This document shows positions 1-14,600 of a stretch of 64,000 nt of DNA, one piece after another. The notes below the pieces were generated by a model. That model was not told the DNA's origin. It saw only the letters and a program-made list of their open reading frames with translations, and did no database searches. The position numbers and the translations under genes were made by a program. The stretch lies in NCBI GenBank assembly GCA_036877525.1, contig JAZGTH010000067.1, positions 2,078,001 through 2,142,000 on the forward strand. Direction: 5' to 3'. Numbering within the stretch: the first letter of the stretch is position 1; every line of letters begins with the position of its first letter. The stretch comes from Chromobotia macracanthus (taxonomy: Eukaryota > Chordata > Actinopteri > Cypriniformes > Botiidae).

Positions 1-1070
1 TATCAAATCAGCAAATTATCTAGGTTTTAATTATTTTTTATTAAAATTGTCATTTTCACTACACATATTAAATTCTTTTAATAATATTAAAATTGCAGCA
101 TTAATAAAAACTGCAGCAACAGCAATAATAATAATAATAATAATAAAGTGGAAGGAAGAACTGATTGGTCAAATCTGCCAGACGCAGCCCTAGATCATTC
201 AGCAGTCTCAAATTCTCTCACCCCTGGGAACTGTATTTCATTTCATTTCATTCTGTTTTTCCAATGTGCAGCATGTTGGTCTCTGATGACCCGGAAATCA
301 AGATCGCCTCTGAAATCAAGGGCTGTGATTCCATTACTTCATAAGCAGCCAAGACAACAGGGGAGTGTTGTGTGTCACACTGTATTGTGTCCCATCAGAA
401 ACACGTGTACACTGCTATAAATATCATATGTGTGTATATTTCATACAACAGAAAACAAACTGCAGGGCTATTTAAAAAACATACGGCATAAGACAGCTTT
501 GGAAGCACATACACACACACACTCTCTTTTCTCAGTTTTTCTGCTCGTTAAGAAGAGGCCCTTGATTAATCTGCTAGGCAGCAGATGCCCCTGCAGGGCC
601 GCTTTCAGCGTTTCATTAATTACAGCGATTGTAATAACAGCTATTGTGTGCATGTACCGCGTGTTAGCTTTAAAACATCAGACTCCTGTGGGAGCATACT
701 GACTCCAGTACAGCCGAAGGCCTCTGTCTAACCCCACCACCTCAAAACTACCCCGACTTCTGCCACCTCCAATATTATTTCCTCAGGAATTAAAAAATGA
801 AAGCTGACACATCATTTCTGTACCACTAGCACCACCAAAGGAATTTCTAAAAAAAAAAAAATCATTTTCAAACAGGTTTTACATCTGCCAGATCGTATGG
901 CACAGAGAAAACCAACCCAGTAAAAACTAAAGCCACAAACTTCAGTAAAAAACATCAGCTGAGCTGGATGTTGCTACGTCACGCTGCTCAAACAAACAAA
1001 ACAAACGGTTTAAAAAGAAAGAACCTACTCATTTAAATTACGAGAGAGTGGAAGACAGAATCACACACAC
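1..1070 (-). other. znf423 intron 2 (partial)
   Basis: Intronic sequence running off the left edge. It holds an AAT microsatellite (122-145), short CA runs (about 511-521) and a poly-A stretch (849-861). No exon or RNA gene was recognised. Confidence 0.7.
122..145. repeat. (AAT)n microsatellite
   Basis: About eight tandem AAT/ATA units in AT-rich intron sequence. Confidence 0.85.
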
Positions 1071-1274
1071 CTGCTGGGCAGTGATTGGTCCGGTGGTCAG
1101 TCAGATCTGCCAGACACTCAAAGTCCTGTTGGCAGTTGTCACAGGTGAAGATGGAGTCATCATCCAGATCCTCCTCTCCCACCCTGTCATCATGACTCGT
1201 CACACTCTGTTCTCCATCCTCTCCTGCCGCCCTGCTCTCCTTTCTATCCGCGTCTCGCTCTGATACTGCCGCAT
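1071..1274 (-). CDS. znf423: znf423 coding exon 2 (acidic linker and first zinc finger)
   Basis: The acceptor is a CA/TG-rich tract ending GCACAG before 1274; the donor GTGTGTG follows 1071. The exon is 204 nt, phase 1 in and phase 1 out, matching the single overhanging G of exon 1 (G+AT gives Asp). It encodes an acidic linker (EDGEQSVTSHDD, then GEEDLDDDSIF) followed by a C2H2 finger: C-x2-C, then QQDFECLADLTD, then H-x3-H. The acceptor pyrimidine tract is itself a TG microsatellite (1277-1296), so its strength may vary between alleles. Confidence 0.93.
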
Positions 1275-4200
1275 CTGTGCACACACACACACACACAGCA
1301 CAGAGAGACAGGTTCCAGATATAAGAACAAGGAACACTATCGACAGCTGAATCAAACTACAGTAATTCTTTCATAACTGTATATATTGTATCGCTTATAT
1401 GTGCTGATTCAGAGCTTTTGCCAACGTCAGTGGTAGCAGAACTTACCGTAAGCATCAAAACTTCAATATAAAAAAAATCTTTCAAAAAGAAATTTCACTG
1501 TTAAAAATCTCATACAATCAAAATGAGAGTTTTGTGGCTTAGGTTCACCAGCGACAGCTTCTAATCGTCTATATTTTGGTGTAACACTGACAGAATTCAC
1601 TTTTAGCAGCTATATGCGTTTCTTTACATGTCTTTTTCTTCAAGGAAAACAAACCAAACTTACTGATGACTCATTCTGCACTACACAGGATTTTGTCCAA
1701 TCAAATACCATTTTTAAATGAGAATATCACTCTCACTAGTATCACCTACAACCTATTAACTTATTGCTGTGAACTAAAGCTATTATATGCAACAGGCCCT
1801 TAAATATGCCCTGCTCAAACATCCTGTTTCAAAAGGAAATACGCCAACACAGGGTAAAGACATCATACCATTTCACAGGGTCTTTAGAAATGACCTAAAA
1901 CTACATTTATCAGTCTTTCATTGTAAGTAACAACTTAAGCGTGTCTACTCTCAGTCAAAACTGAATCGAAGCTCTTGCAAGCAGCCATGCTGGATTGTAA
2001 GGGAGGGGCCCGAGACCTCAAGAGCCACTTGGGTGAACCACCCAGTCGCTGGTGGTAAGGACCAGTGGAGAAATCTGCCACTCCAGTCCTCCATTCGCCA
2101 TTGTGGCTCCATTTTCACACCTTATTATCACATTAAAGGCTCTACACTGAAAGGACTACACATGAGACTGGAGAAAGAGGGAGGAGAGAGCAAGACTGAG
2201 TGAGAAAGTGGGAGAGTGGAGCAAGACAAGACGTCGTACAAAATGTGAGAAACCCTGAGACAGAATTAGAGCAAAGAGACATTGATAAAACTGAACCAAA
2301 TTAAAGGCATAGTTCACCCAGAAATGACAATTCTGTCATAATTTAGTCACCCTCACGTCATTCCTAAGCGATATGACTTCCTTTCAGAAAAGGATTTTTA
2401 GCAGAATTTCCATAATATTCCATTTCCATGAAATGGCCACAAAATGGAAAGCTCAAACTTAGTTTTTGTCTACACACAAACAGTTATGATGTAACTTCAA
2501 AAAACTTACAATACAGCATGTGTATCATTTTGATCATGATAATGATTTTTTGGCATTGTTAGATCTTGACAGCCCATTTCACAGTACATATAAAAGCATG
2601 TTAAAAAAGTCTAAATGTCATTTAAAGATCTCCTTTTGGCCTCCACATTAAAAGAAATACATATGCTGTTGGATGTTGTGTTTTTAGATGAGTGACCTCT
2701 TTAAAGCCCAAAAAACAAAATAGAAGACACATCAAAAACAACGACAACAAGGCAATTAACATGAGGAAAATAACAGGAGTAGGAAAAAGGAGTAAACACG
2801 AGGGCAGAGGGAGTGGGAAAAGGGGGAGGAAGTGGAGGTCAGACAGAGGGAGGGCTCCTCACCGGCTCCCCCGGGTTTAACATCCTGTCTAATCATTCTG
2901 GACTTGTGCAATCAGAGAGAAGCAGGAGGTGGCCATTCCTGCGCTCCACACATTCTGATCAGCTCTAATCTGGCCAGACCTGGTGCTGCCTCTCTGCAGC
3001 AGTCGATGCTAATGGGGCCTGTGGATCAGAGACCGGAGGCGAGCCAGGGTCTCACTTTGGGTTTTGGCCCAGCTCGGACTGCAGGTGGAGATAGGTTTGG
3101 GGGGGAAATGAAGGGTCTGTATATGTGTGTGGGATTCTCAGTATCTGGGGGGGGCATTTGGATAAGGAAGCATTGAGGTGCTCTAGTTCATTCCCCCCAT
3201 CAGAGCAGAGGGTTGGAGAGGCAGGGGGGGTGAAGGTTGGAGCATCATGGTGGTTTGGAGGGTGGTGCATGCAGGCTGGGGTATGAGAGGGAGGGGTATG
3301 GCCATCTGTCCAGTGGTGAGAACACCGTCTGGATAGGGAAGAGAACGGCCCTTAACTGACACTACACTGATAGAGCCCTGGACAGCGGTTACACACACAC
3401 AAGGTGCATTAACTGCACTATTTCATCCATGAGAGCTTCTAATCTCAGGGAAATGGATGGTGGCAGTAACCCTTGAACACACACAAACACACACACAAAC
3501 ACCCACACACACTGATTCCCCAGGTACCCTCATGCCAGAGGTACAGGCACTGCCAACTAAGGCACATGCCAGCACAACCTGCTACCATGGCAACAAGGGA
3601 GGAGCAGGAAGGGACCTTTCTCTACCTCTGCTCTGCACTTCTCTTTCTCTATCCCTCCATCTCTCCAGTCATAAGTGCGGATGGCGTGAGGAGGAGGCAG
3701 AGACAAAGATAAAAGTGCCCGGCAAACCCCTTTGCGCCAATAACCTACCTATTAAACTCTTCCATCCTTCTTTTTCTCCCTGCACTCCGTTTTTTGCATG
3801 TTTCTTTCATCAGCGTGGCTCTCTCCCCCTCCTTTCCGGTAAGCGTATGCCCTCTCAGGAGGGAGGTGGGGAAGGGAGTCTCTGGAGGGGGCCCTCTAGA
3901 ACACACTCCATTAGGTTGCAGGGCCACCATCATTACAGGGCTCCATTTCTCTGGCTGCAGTTGAAGATTGATACACACGCATCACACACCTCAGCTGCAC
4001 TTCTTCCTACCTCCAACCGCGGCCTTGACAAACACATACAAGCCAAATGCACACGTAAACACAACGTGTCGTGGGGCAGCGTTAAAAGATACTGATGGAC
4101 GTGGAGTGGGACGCAGGTGGAGGCGAGGCTGTGTACGCATTTTAAAATATTTATCGGTTTATCCAGAAGCTCCTTGTCAAAAACTGTCAAAGTGGTTTTG

Positions 4201-7200
4201 TGAATTCTGGGAATGTTTAAAGACCATGTATAAACAGACTGACTATGGCACGGTCAAACTCAATGAAATCTGGGCTGTGGAGAATGCCATCCAAAGAGAC
4301 TAATGATTTTTAAGAAAGTTATTCAAAGAAAAACGGCTCTCAGATTCTTAGCGCTCATATATTTCTCCACTCTGCTCCATGGGCCACTAGCATATATCTA
4401 CAGTTAGCCCCGCTCCTGACAGAAACCGTGCAGCTATTTTTGTTTCATTACCGTAATCGCTGTCAAGCTAGCATTGCGTGACGCACAAGTCTGTGGGAAC
4501 TGGGCCTGCAAATGTAATGGAAATGTGTTAGAGCCATAACACAGTGTTTAATATTTTTGTAATATTGTGCTTCTGGTGGGCTGTAGTCAGGGGCTGCTGT
4601 ATCCTTCATTGTCCTACAGGTGGAGAACAGATACACACCACACACAAACACACCTCACTAACCCACTGTGAAAGGGCTAGGTGAGAAACAATGCAAAGAC
4701 AAACAGTGTGTGTGTGTGTGTGTGTGTGTTTGATGAGGGTTACTGGATAACAGTGTGGCCTACCTGATTGAAAGCTCAATTTATCAGAGTAGAAAGGATA
4801 CACAGCAGTATTTGAGAATAATGACCTTGGCATGTTGATGACAAAGACTTCAAACACACACACACACTTTTTTGACACTTATGCCATGCCAGGTGACAAA
4901 CTCTTTTCACCACACATTTGTTCAGATAGGCGTGTGTGTGGGAGAGAGTATTTTATCAGTATTAAGTTTGGGTGCGAGCTGTCCTCTCTTTCCTGTGCCG
5001 GAGCAGTGTGTTAATGAGCGTTTGGGGTCCTCAGCAGGGGACGTGACCGTAGCCCACCTCACACTCTCTCTCTGCCAGCTGGAGCCCCTTGCTTTCACTC
5101 CGCAGTGGGCTATTATCTTTGAGAGACAGCCTGTCCCACCACCAAGAGCTCACACACACACCTACACAAGACAAAGCCTTCATACAAACATACACTAGAC
5201 ACAAGTGTATCCTAAATATACTTATAAAGACACATAGAGTGTAACACTATTGTAGGAAATGAGGGTTAAAATGTGGCACGCATCATGTCCCGATCTCTTG
5301 TTCTACCTCTATGTTTGCAACAATTCCACATCCTGCTGTATCTGTCAGTACAAAGAGGCACAGTAAATATAATAATAAATACAGAACTCAGGCAGCTGCA
5401 ATATCCATTTCCACAAACCTCACAAAGAGATATTTATGCTTTTACTCTAATCGTGGTTTAAAACAGAAGCATATATTCATATTCATATATAATAAAACAA
5501 AAACAGTCCAATGAGAGGTGCAGTCATTAAATGTGATCCCAGAGGTTGGCAACCATTCTGAAATAATAGATTGCATACTGAAATGAGAAAGAAAAAATTA
5601 AATGCACATAGCCTGGCCAACTTTATGAAGCATATGCTCTTCTAATACGGTCTGACTGACGCTCTAAATTAAGCACAGTTTATCATTATATATTAATGAC
5701 AGTTTTCCTTTTATGCTATTGTATAATATTCAAAGCAGCACTAACAGCTCTGTTACGTCTTACGTTACATAAGGTTGTGTTTGTTTTTACACAGATCAGC
5801 CTCAGGTCGAGTGTGTGTGTGGGTAATGGTGATGGGGTTCTGTTACAATCGCCAAGATACCAACCCCCCTATACACACTCTCTCAGAAAAGGCAAACAGA
5901 CATGTTTGTGTGGGGTAATTAGATGAGGAGAAGTGAATTAGCAGAATCCACAGAGCAGTCATGTTGTCGAGCGCAGCCCCGCCTTACAGGGACCTGCTAA
6001 TTACCCCTCGTTAGGTTGATATGTGCTTTTTTAAGTGTGGCGCAGCCTCCATCATGAGAGCAGGAAATAATTAGCAGCGGTGTGATCCTGCCCTTAATGG
6101 ACACCGCGAGGCATCGTCCTCTCGAGGTGAAGAACAGCAACATGACAAAGCGACAACGGGTCCAGAAGATGCTTTAGTGCCGCTCCGAGTCTGCGGGTCC
6201 TGCAGTCACCAACATCTCATCGCCCACAATGCTCAATAACGTTAAATATAAAAAGTGCATTAAATAATGCAATAAAAAGCTCTCTGGTTTGCATTTGCAC
6301 TTCAGCAACGGTTAAAACGTTTTGTGACTTTAGCTGGAGAATCTCTTTATGACCGGAATCAGTAATACTCTATTTCCCCTTCTGCCACTGTGTCTGTCTT
6401 TAACTGTGCTGTACTGTGTGTGTGTGTGTGTACAGTGTAATATATGTTGAACTATTTCATGTGTTGAAGTAGTTTGAATGGGAAATCCATGCATAAGGTC
6501 ATAACTGTGTCACAGCAGAAAGAAGAAAATGAAATACAAAAACTAGATTCTCACACACATCATACAATACACATACAACAGTAAGAATTATATACTCAAG
6601 TGTCTGATGAGTACTTGACCATCATATTCTCACACACAAATACACACACATTATACAGTACACATACAAAAACAGATATAGATTAAACCACTCAAGCGTC
6701 TGATGACTACTTCACCATCATTGCTCATTCTTGTTAGAGGCATGCACACAGCAGAAAACTCCTAAACCCAACAAAAGCACCAGCCACGCTGCACTGCACT
6801 GAAAAAATATCTGCTCCAACAGGACCTCAAGATCTTTTTCTTCCTAAACAAACATCTTAAGCACAAAACTGTCTTTCAGCTACACCACTAATACACACGC
6901 ACACATTTAAACCAGACACGGGCCAAATGTAAACCAGATCCAGGCTGCATTAGTCAGAGAGAGCACAGAAATTGTAGTGCTGCTCTGAGCTCGATTAGGG
7001 ATGTCTGATCTCATCACATGAACACAGCCGACCTGTCGAAATCCATCACTCATTCTGTCCCAGAAAACTGGCACAGGCGCTTTCCCTGATTGAAAACATT
7101 AATGATGCTGAACAGAGAGAAGGGGTGTAATCCAGGTTTAATACAGAATCCACAGCACAAGCACCTTCAAACAAAATGGAACCGCACCCTGTTGTTCTGT

Positions 7201-8594
7201 TCATGTATACTGAGCTCTGAGATGAGTGGGGCACACTACGGTTCTTTATACAAAATAATTCTTTGTCTCCACAAATTTTAGCAACAGCCCTGTACACAAT
7301 CATAAGTAATTTGTACTTTAAGTAATGACAGTTGTGGGTCAGGCCCATTAATCTGCCAGTTTTTGAGATATTAAGGTTGCCAGCTTGCTCAATAACATAA
7401 CTGCTCCTTGTGCCAACTCCAAAATCTACCACCAGTCACAACAGTGAATAATAAATATTTCCTGTTGTCATTTAATCTAGCACAAATGTCATCCTGTTTG
7501 TTTAAGTTCAGGCTTCACATCTCACTTATCATTAAATATGTATTTCAACAATATCATACGAGTACACTCATCAGACTGATCTCCATATATATCAGCACTG
7601 GCCATTTAAAACTTCATATTGGTCATCCACTAACTATACAGCCATGTAAGATATCTGCATTGTATTCAGAGCTGGAGTTGGGATGGGGCCCCTGATGGGC
7701 CAGTGCTTGAGCAGGTGTAGTACACGCACGTGGTCTCTCAGGGGACCGCGGGGCCTAACGCGGTAAACACAGGACCTATTTAAAGCAAACAGACCTCTCT
7801 CTCTGGCTTCACTGGCCCCTACTCACTGTGTTTCCACAGTACTGCAACAACAGCCCCTTGGGAGCACTCCTGCCAGCGACACTGTACCAGGAGACCCGGC
7901 ACCCAACGCTCGCACACCCAGACGCACAGGGGATGATGAAAGACAGCATCATGGAAAGCTGGGAACTGAAGCACACGGAACACACAAACAGCTGTACACT
8001 ACTCACCGATGCCCTCAACTGATCCGAACAATGGCTCCGCCAGCACCCACATGTGCGTGCAGCACATGCGACGCAAACACGCATCACCGCATGCACGCGT
8101 CCACATGCTAATGCATAGACACAAAGAGGCAGTCGCACACCTCTTCTTCACACATTAAAACTGTTTTCCTGTCACTGCCTTGGGGAAATTAAAAATATAT
8201 TATGGACCTCCAGAGGTTCAGGCAAGGAGATGAAGAAAAATAGAGAGGACACAAATGAGATAGCGAGACAGACAGCGAGACCCAAACAGAAAAGAAAAAG
8301 ACACACAAAAGCACTTGAGGGAAAAAGAGATGGATCTCCTGCTTGTGTCCTCTTTCTAAACTGTCCACTGCATCACTGAGAAAAAGGGGCATTTTGGGGC
8401 TGTGATACAGCCTACGGTCATCATCTCTCCTGTCCTCTTTTTAAACCCTCCCCCATCCCTCGTTCCCAGACACCAAACAGTAAACTGGGAGCACGACTGC
8501 CAGAACACATGGCTGAATCCAGATCAGGTTTGATTCCATAGAGGACTGAGCATGTGCAGGGGCCAGGAGACTGACTGATAGTTCACTCTGAGTG

Positions 8595-8631
<37 letters not shown>

Positions 8632-11600
8632 CAAAATCATATAACAGATCTCACTGATCCTCTGGCTCTACACACAGAAGCCTGTGCAGAGCTGTTGGGG
8701 CCCTGTCAGAGTTAAGGTTCTGCTGATGAAAATGTCACTTGCTCTATCAGTCTGAAATTCTAATATTCTTATATTAAATATCCGACTTCAGCTCCTATAA
8801 TTCACTGTTCTTTCAATCTGGCTGTGACAAAAGTTTAACGTGCCGAGTTTAACCGCATAGACCATTAAGAGGGTCATAAACAGGCCTGGTTCGGTGCCCT
8901 GCTGCCAAAAAAAACTAGAACACAACAGCCCTCTTTCTGAGTGAGGAATACACAGGTGACCAGAAAGCTCACATTACGGGTGAGGTCACAATGACTCGCC
9001 CAGTGTGGGTGAGACTAAGGGGGACCAAACTGAGAACTCTGATTGGCTGACTTAAGAGGTCCTACTGCCCACCAATAGCTGAGGGATGAAACAAATAAAA
9101 TAATTCAATTCAAGATCATTACAGCCCCTATCGGCCAGAGCGCAGGGATATGAGCAGTCTTTTTCCACAATGAATCATAGTCTGGGACACACACACAAAT
9201 TGGGGGCTTGTGTGCATTGGTGTGTGTGAGAGTAATAATATATTTGATCCCTGCAAATGTGCTTCAGATGATGTCCTATATGTTGACAAAGCAGAGTCTC
9301 CAGAGCTATTGTTTCAAAGTGTGTGTGTATGTGAAACGCATCCATAAAAGCACTGCTCCAGCTCTTTGACAGGAAGCAGAAAAAACAATGCACAACTTCA
9401 CAGCTCTGATGGCACTTAGAAAGAACTATTCCCCCCTCCCCGCTCCCACTTTCGGAAAAATGACAAGCGTCTGCATCTGTCTCTATAAACTCTCCCTCCT
9501 CCTCTTCTTCGACCGACCCCCCCGTACACCACCATGTCTCTCTCTCTCTCTGAGTCTCTAGTGTCAGACCCGGCTCATTTTCTCTCTTTTCTCCTTTCCT
9601 TTGCTTCTTCTCCTCTGGGCCAGGGAGGGACTGGTTGTTTTTCTGTCTCAGGGAGCACAGGCTGGAGAGAGAGAGAGAGAGAGAGAGAGTGGAAACAGGG
9701 GGTGTACCTCCGGCCCGCTCCCCCAGCGGGACAAACCAAAGGGGCCTCTATCAGATCCTCTGGGGCATGAGGATGAGGAAAGGGGGGGTGGGGCTCTAAC
9801 TCTTTCCTTTAACCTCTCCACCCCTTACACCAAACCCCCCCACACTCCACTCTCTCCAAACTCAGCACACATTTTCCACAGAGGAAGAAAGGAAAAAACT
9901 AAGTGAATTTAATACCAGGAAAAAAGCCTGCCAGTGTCCTTGTCGACATCATCTCCCAGGGAATAAAGGGAAGGAAGGTTTTTTATCTTTTTAAATAAGA
10001 GATGGCGAGCGGCCCCCTGGGCCCCAACACAGCAGCACAAACAAACACAGGAGAGAGTATGGATGGAGGGAAGGGGGAGAGAGAGAAAGCAAAGAAATAA
10101 GGAAGACAAAGAGAAGGAGAAAAGAATAAAGGGGAGGTGACGCGAAATGCAGAGAACCGAGTCCGTCCGGAACGGAGGTGGTTTTGGCCTGCAGAGGGAA
10201 AAAAGGCTGATTAGCAGAAGCAAATCGGGTTAGAGCACAAAAGAGAGAAATGAAGGAGAGAGAGATGGAGGGAGAAGAGAAGGATCCCAGGGACCTCCTG
10301 CTAGATCTCACACACACAGCACTCTGCAGTCACCCAGGACCTCAATCAGCACCCCTTCAGCACTCCCTCAGGGCCGGTTAGGAGGGGCCCACGTCATCCC
10401 CTCAGGCCTCAGGGGCCTTTCCCTCAATCCAAACTCTCTGCTGAGCTCATCACCTCTCCAAAGTACCAGGATGGAAGATGCATGAAAACACAAACAGGCA
10501 GAAACAAACTCCCAAACAAACTCATTCTTAATGGCTGACTTTGGAATTTTTCTGTCACTGGGGTAATGAAATTCTTCCTATCAATGTAAAGAGTGAAGAA
10601 AATCAGGCATGAGCTGGATTTAAAGCCGGACACATTAACACATCCTCACAGCCGCATTTAAACGAATTGTCCAAAGTTCAACCTGTTGCTTCGGGGGGGT
10701 GTACTTGTCTGTTACCTTATTTGTAATGAAATTAAACTGACCCTGTATGCTATTATATTATTATCTTATTGGTCTTACTTTGAACAACTAATGCCGGTCA
10801 TTCAAAACAGTTTGTATTCCTAACCATTTACCACTTGCTTTTTGGATGTTGTCACCAGGCATTTTTCACTGTCCACAAGTGTCTCTGAGCACTTATCAAA
10901 GAGAACACTTGAGAACCAATCAATTTCCGATTATTACATTTAAGCCTCACCCATTGCTGACTAAAAATCAATGGAGAATTCACCCGTAATCGAAAATGCA
11001 TAGCTGTGTGTTATGCTGGATAACGTCCAGTCAAGAACACAGCTCAGCTGACAGAGCGGTAATGTTTTCAATCTACAATCCAAATATGTCTGGATGTGGC
11101 TCCACATTTGGAAACACTCAACACTGGAGTGTGAGAGCAGAAAAGGGCTTTTGAGGTAACAAGTAGAAAAGCGAAATCTAATATTCAGAAAGGTGCACAA
11201 TCTAAAACAGCCAGCTTGGATTTTGGAAGATTGATTTTTACTCTCCTGGGACGAGCTGTAATCAGAATCGTCAAGTCACGCATTACATTTTGAGTGCAAG
11301 AATGTGTCCTGACTATCCACAAATGCTCAAAACAGGAAGCGCCACTAAGCTTCTAGTTCAGCATGCACCTGAACACCATCCTCTTGTGCCTTGTGAAAAC
11401 TCTCCCTTCCTCTCACTAGTCATCTCCTTCCCTCAAGGTGCAGGGCTGCAGGCCATGTGGAACTGATATTAGACTGAGATGCAGTGGATCGTCTGCAGGA
11501 GGAGAAGGGGCTGGATATATCATTGGAGAACATACGGGACTGAAATCATACCTGTCTGAACAGAGGAGTCCCAGCCACTGCCACACTCTGTGGATTCGGC

Positions 11601-14600
11601 CTCTTCTACCGCTAAAGAGAGAGAGAGAGAGAGAGAGAGAGCACATAGTGTAAATTGCAATGCCTGTGTAGCTGAATGTCACTGTCATTACAGAAAACTA
11701 AAAACTAAATGAAAACATTTTCAAAAGAACAATGTTGTAAAATAAAACCGTGCATCAATTAACGCATAACTTTGCTAGACCTAAAAGAGTAAACCAAAAA
11801 CTATAATAAACAACAAATAATTAATCAACACTGAAAACTGCTAATTAAAAACCTACATTAAAGGCAAAAATGGTTCAAACACTGGTGCAGCCACACCAAT
11901 ATTTCATGCATTCTTCTCCATAGCAACACAAAAATGACAGCCCATAACCAGTGTTGTTTTCCATCAGACTGCTGGATGTGCATCGAAGAGCTTTACTGTG
12001 TGTGTGTGTGTGTCCTTTTGTTTGTTTATGGGCTAATTTTGGAGGTGCAAAAACAGGTAACAGGAGGCAGTGATATGAGACAAGGAATGTGTGATGGAGG
12101 TTTTCCTGGGCAATGTCAAGGAAGGAAGCCCTCCTGGCACACAAACAGGAAGCAGCAGTGTTCAGGACACAATGAGAACCTCAACCACTCACACAACACA
12201 TTCCCGGTCCCTACAAAACTCCCCTGCAAGCACTCTGGCACAAAACAGTCTAGAATGAAAACACACACACATAAACACGCGCCATTACTCCTTAACAACA
12301 AATACAGTCAGTAATTTGCGTGACCCTCCACAGGGGCATCAGAGCATGACTGAATATTTCTGATGCTTTATCAGTCAGGTCATATAACAGCGTTTTTTCA
12401 GCATAAATGAACTGTTGAGGACTATTAAGTGAACAAGTCTTCATACTCAGTGGACAATGTCCTTGTTGAAGTTTAGGAACAAAAAGCAGGAAAGATAAAC
12501 ATCACTGATGAGGTTCACAGAAGGCAAACACACTAATTAAGTTATCAAACTAACCACGTGAGAAGTTAAAGCAACAGTTCGCAAAAAAATTAATGTCTTC
12601 ATTTGCTAACCCTTATGTTGTTGCCATGTGTGTGTCTGTCAATCTACACAAAAGTTTAAATCTCATTTCCACAGGTCTAAACTTGGCGCATCACAATCTG
12701 TTAACAGACACTGCATTCATTTTCCACAGACATCAGATCTCATACATTGCATTTTTGCTCAATAAATCTGAATACGTAAAACATGAATAAAATGCAAAAA
12801 CTGTGGAGGAGGAAAAGAGCTTCATTAAAATGTAATTAAATATCAATCTGTTTCTCTCACAAAGGTTCTGTACGGTTTCTAATGTTTGTTTATGGTGCGG
12901 TTTAATTTTTACTTTCATTATATGGGAGAAAAGCAGCCAATACATTCACAAATACATTTAGTATGTTCATTTGTTTTCCACTGAACAAAGAAATGTCAAA
13001 CTGGTTTGAAACAACATGAGGATGACTAAATCACAGACTTTTCATTTTGGAGTGAACTGTTGCTTTACAGAGAGTAACAATTTACATGGGAAAGTGGGAA
13101 CAAGATGGACAGGGAGAGAGAAAGAGAGAGAGAGGGAGAGAAAATCAGTTCTGTGTAAAGGAAACTGTTAGATATGTTCCCACTGGCACAGGGCATCACC
13201 GCAGCCTCAATAAACCCACTTCCTTTCAGGAAAGACTCCCCGAGATAGAAGAAATGCACGAGAGAGAGACAAAAGCAGAGAAATACTCAGACAGAGGTTT
13301 AAAACAGGCAGGAACTGTATATCCCTGACAGCCATTCCTTCCACATTATCAGTCCCTTAATTACACACAGACTGTTTTTTCTCTCAGACACACACACCAG
13401 AGCGGAATGTGCCGTCTGGGCCACCGTACAGCCCTCTCTTACCCATGCTCCCAGCAGGGTGGTCGGTGTGAACTCAACTCCACCACCCCCCCCCACATTT
13501 CCATATTCAACCCCGAAGCCAAGGCCAACATGGCCCTGTTTTCCCTCTCAAAGCTGTGGAATATCACGACCGCAGACGCTTCAGCCAGGAGTTCCACAGA
13601 AAATCCTTCCGTCAAGACACAAGGAGCTGAGCCAGGTCAAAATGACTTGCCTGTTACCGGGTGCCAAACTTCAGAGCCCAGAAATAACAGAAGGCCTTTG
13701 CTAACAGTACACTGAGGTCCCTCTCTTCCATTTCTCTCTTCCTTTCAAAGTCGAGGGATACGTCACACCTCTCCCTCTCTTTTCCTCTCGCTTGTCCTTT
13801 GTTTCAAAGTCTGTCAAATTTTTCCTCTCTGTTGATCAAACTCACAGTCCAAAACGACAGTTGGCTGGACGTTTGGTTCTGTTTATTCTTCTTCCAGACT
13901 TTTGTCTTCCCTGACCATTTGAGTCATTCTATGAAGGTGTGGCCTTTTCAAGTTTGATAAGTTAATTCTGAAGTGAATGCGTGTTAGATTTCAAACAATC
14001 TATCATTGAAATAACGCGCTTAAGTGTTAATATCCATCTTAAGGTATGTGAAGAGAGGCTAGCAATGGCAAGCTAGCTTTAAAAGATGCTTCTTCAAAGC
14101 CACGCCTCCTACAAAACACATGAACATGGTGCACAGAGGTATGCAAATGCAAAGTTTGACAGGCAAGTCAAAAAGGTAACCGTGTTGATGGTATCAGGGT
14201 TGACTGTTGTCAGTAGTTTACTTTGACACTACATTGTGCTCAAGGTAGTGAAACTGTGCTTCTTAAAGACTACTGTTTACTGCTGATCATTTTATCTATC
14301 TATTTTTAAATGCTTTCCAACTTATCAGTTGTTCAGTGCTAAAATCACGGTATCAGGGTTGACATGTAAAAAACGCCCTCACTGACAAACAAAAATATAA
14401 AGACTACCTTGTCACTAAAGATTTTATTTGAACACTGACGACATTATACATAACGCCAAAGACAAAATGCCAGCTTTAATATCCATATATTTTGTCTATG
14501 AAAATATGCATAGGTTGGAAAATCAAGTGTGTTCTCATGAAGAAGGAAAAAAGCATACTGTATTTTTGAAGATAAAACATTCTGTGATATATAATATGGA

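Noticed and set aside
3457..4095. 212-codon open frame
   Set aside because: Starts in a CA repeat, has no domain, motif or splice context, and lies within a large intron of a gene on the other strand.
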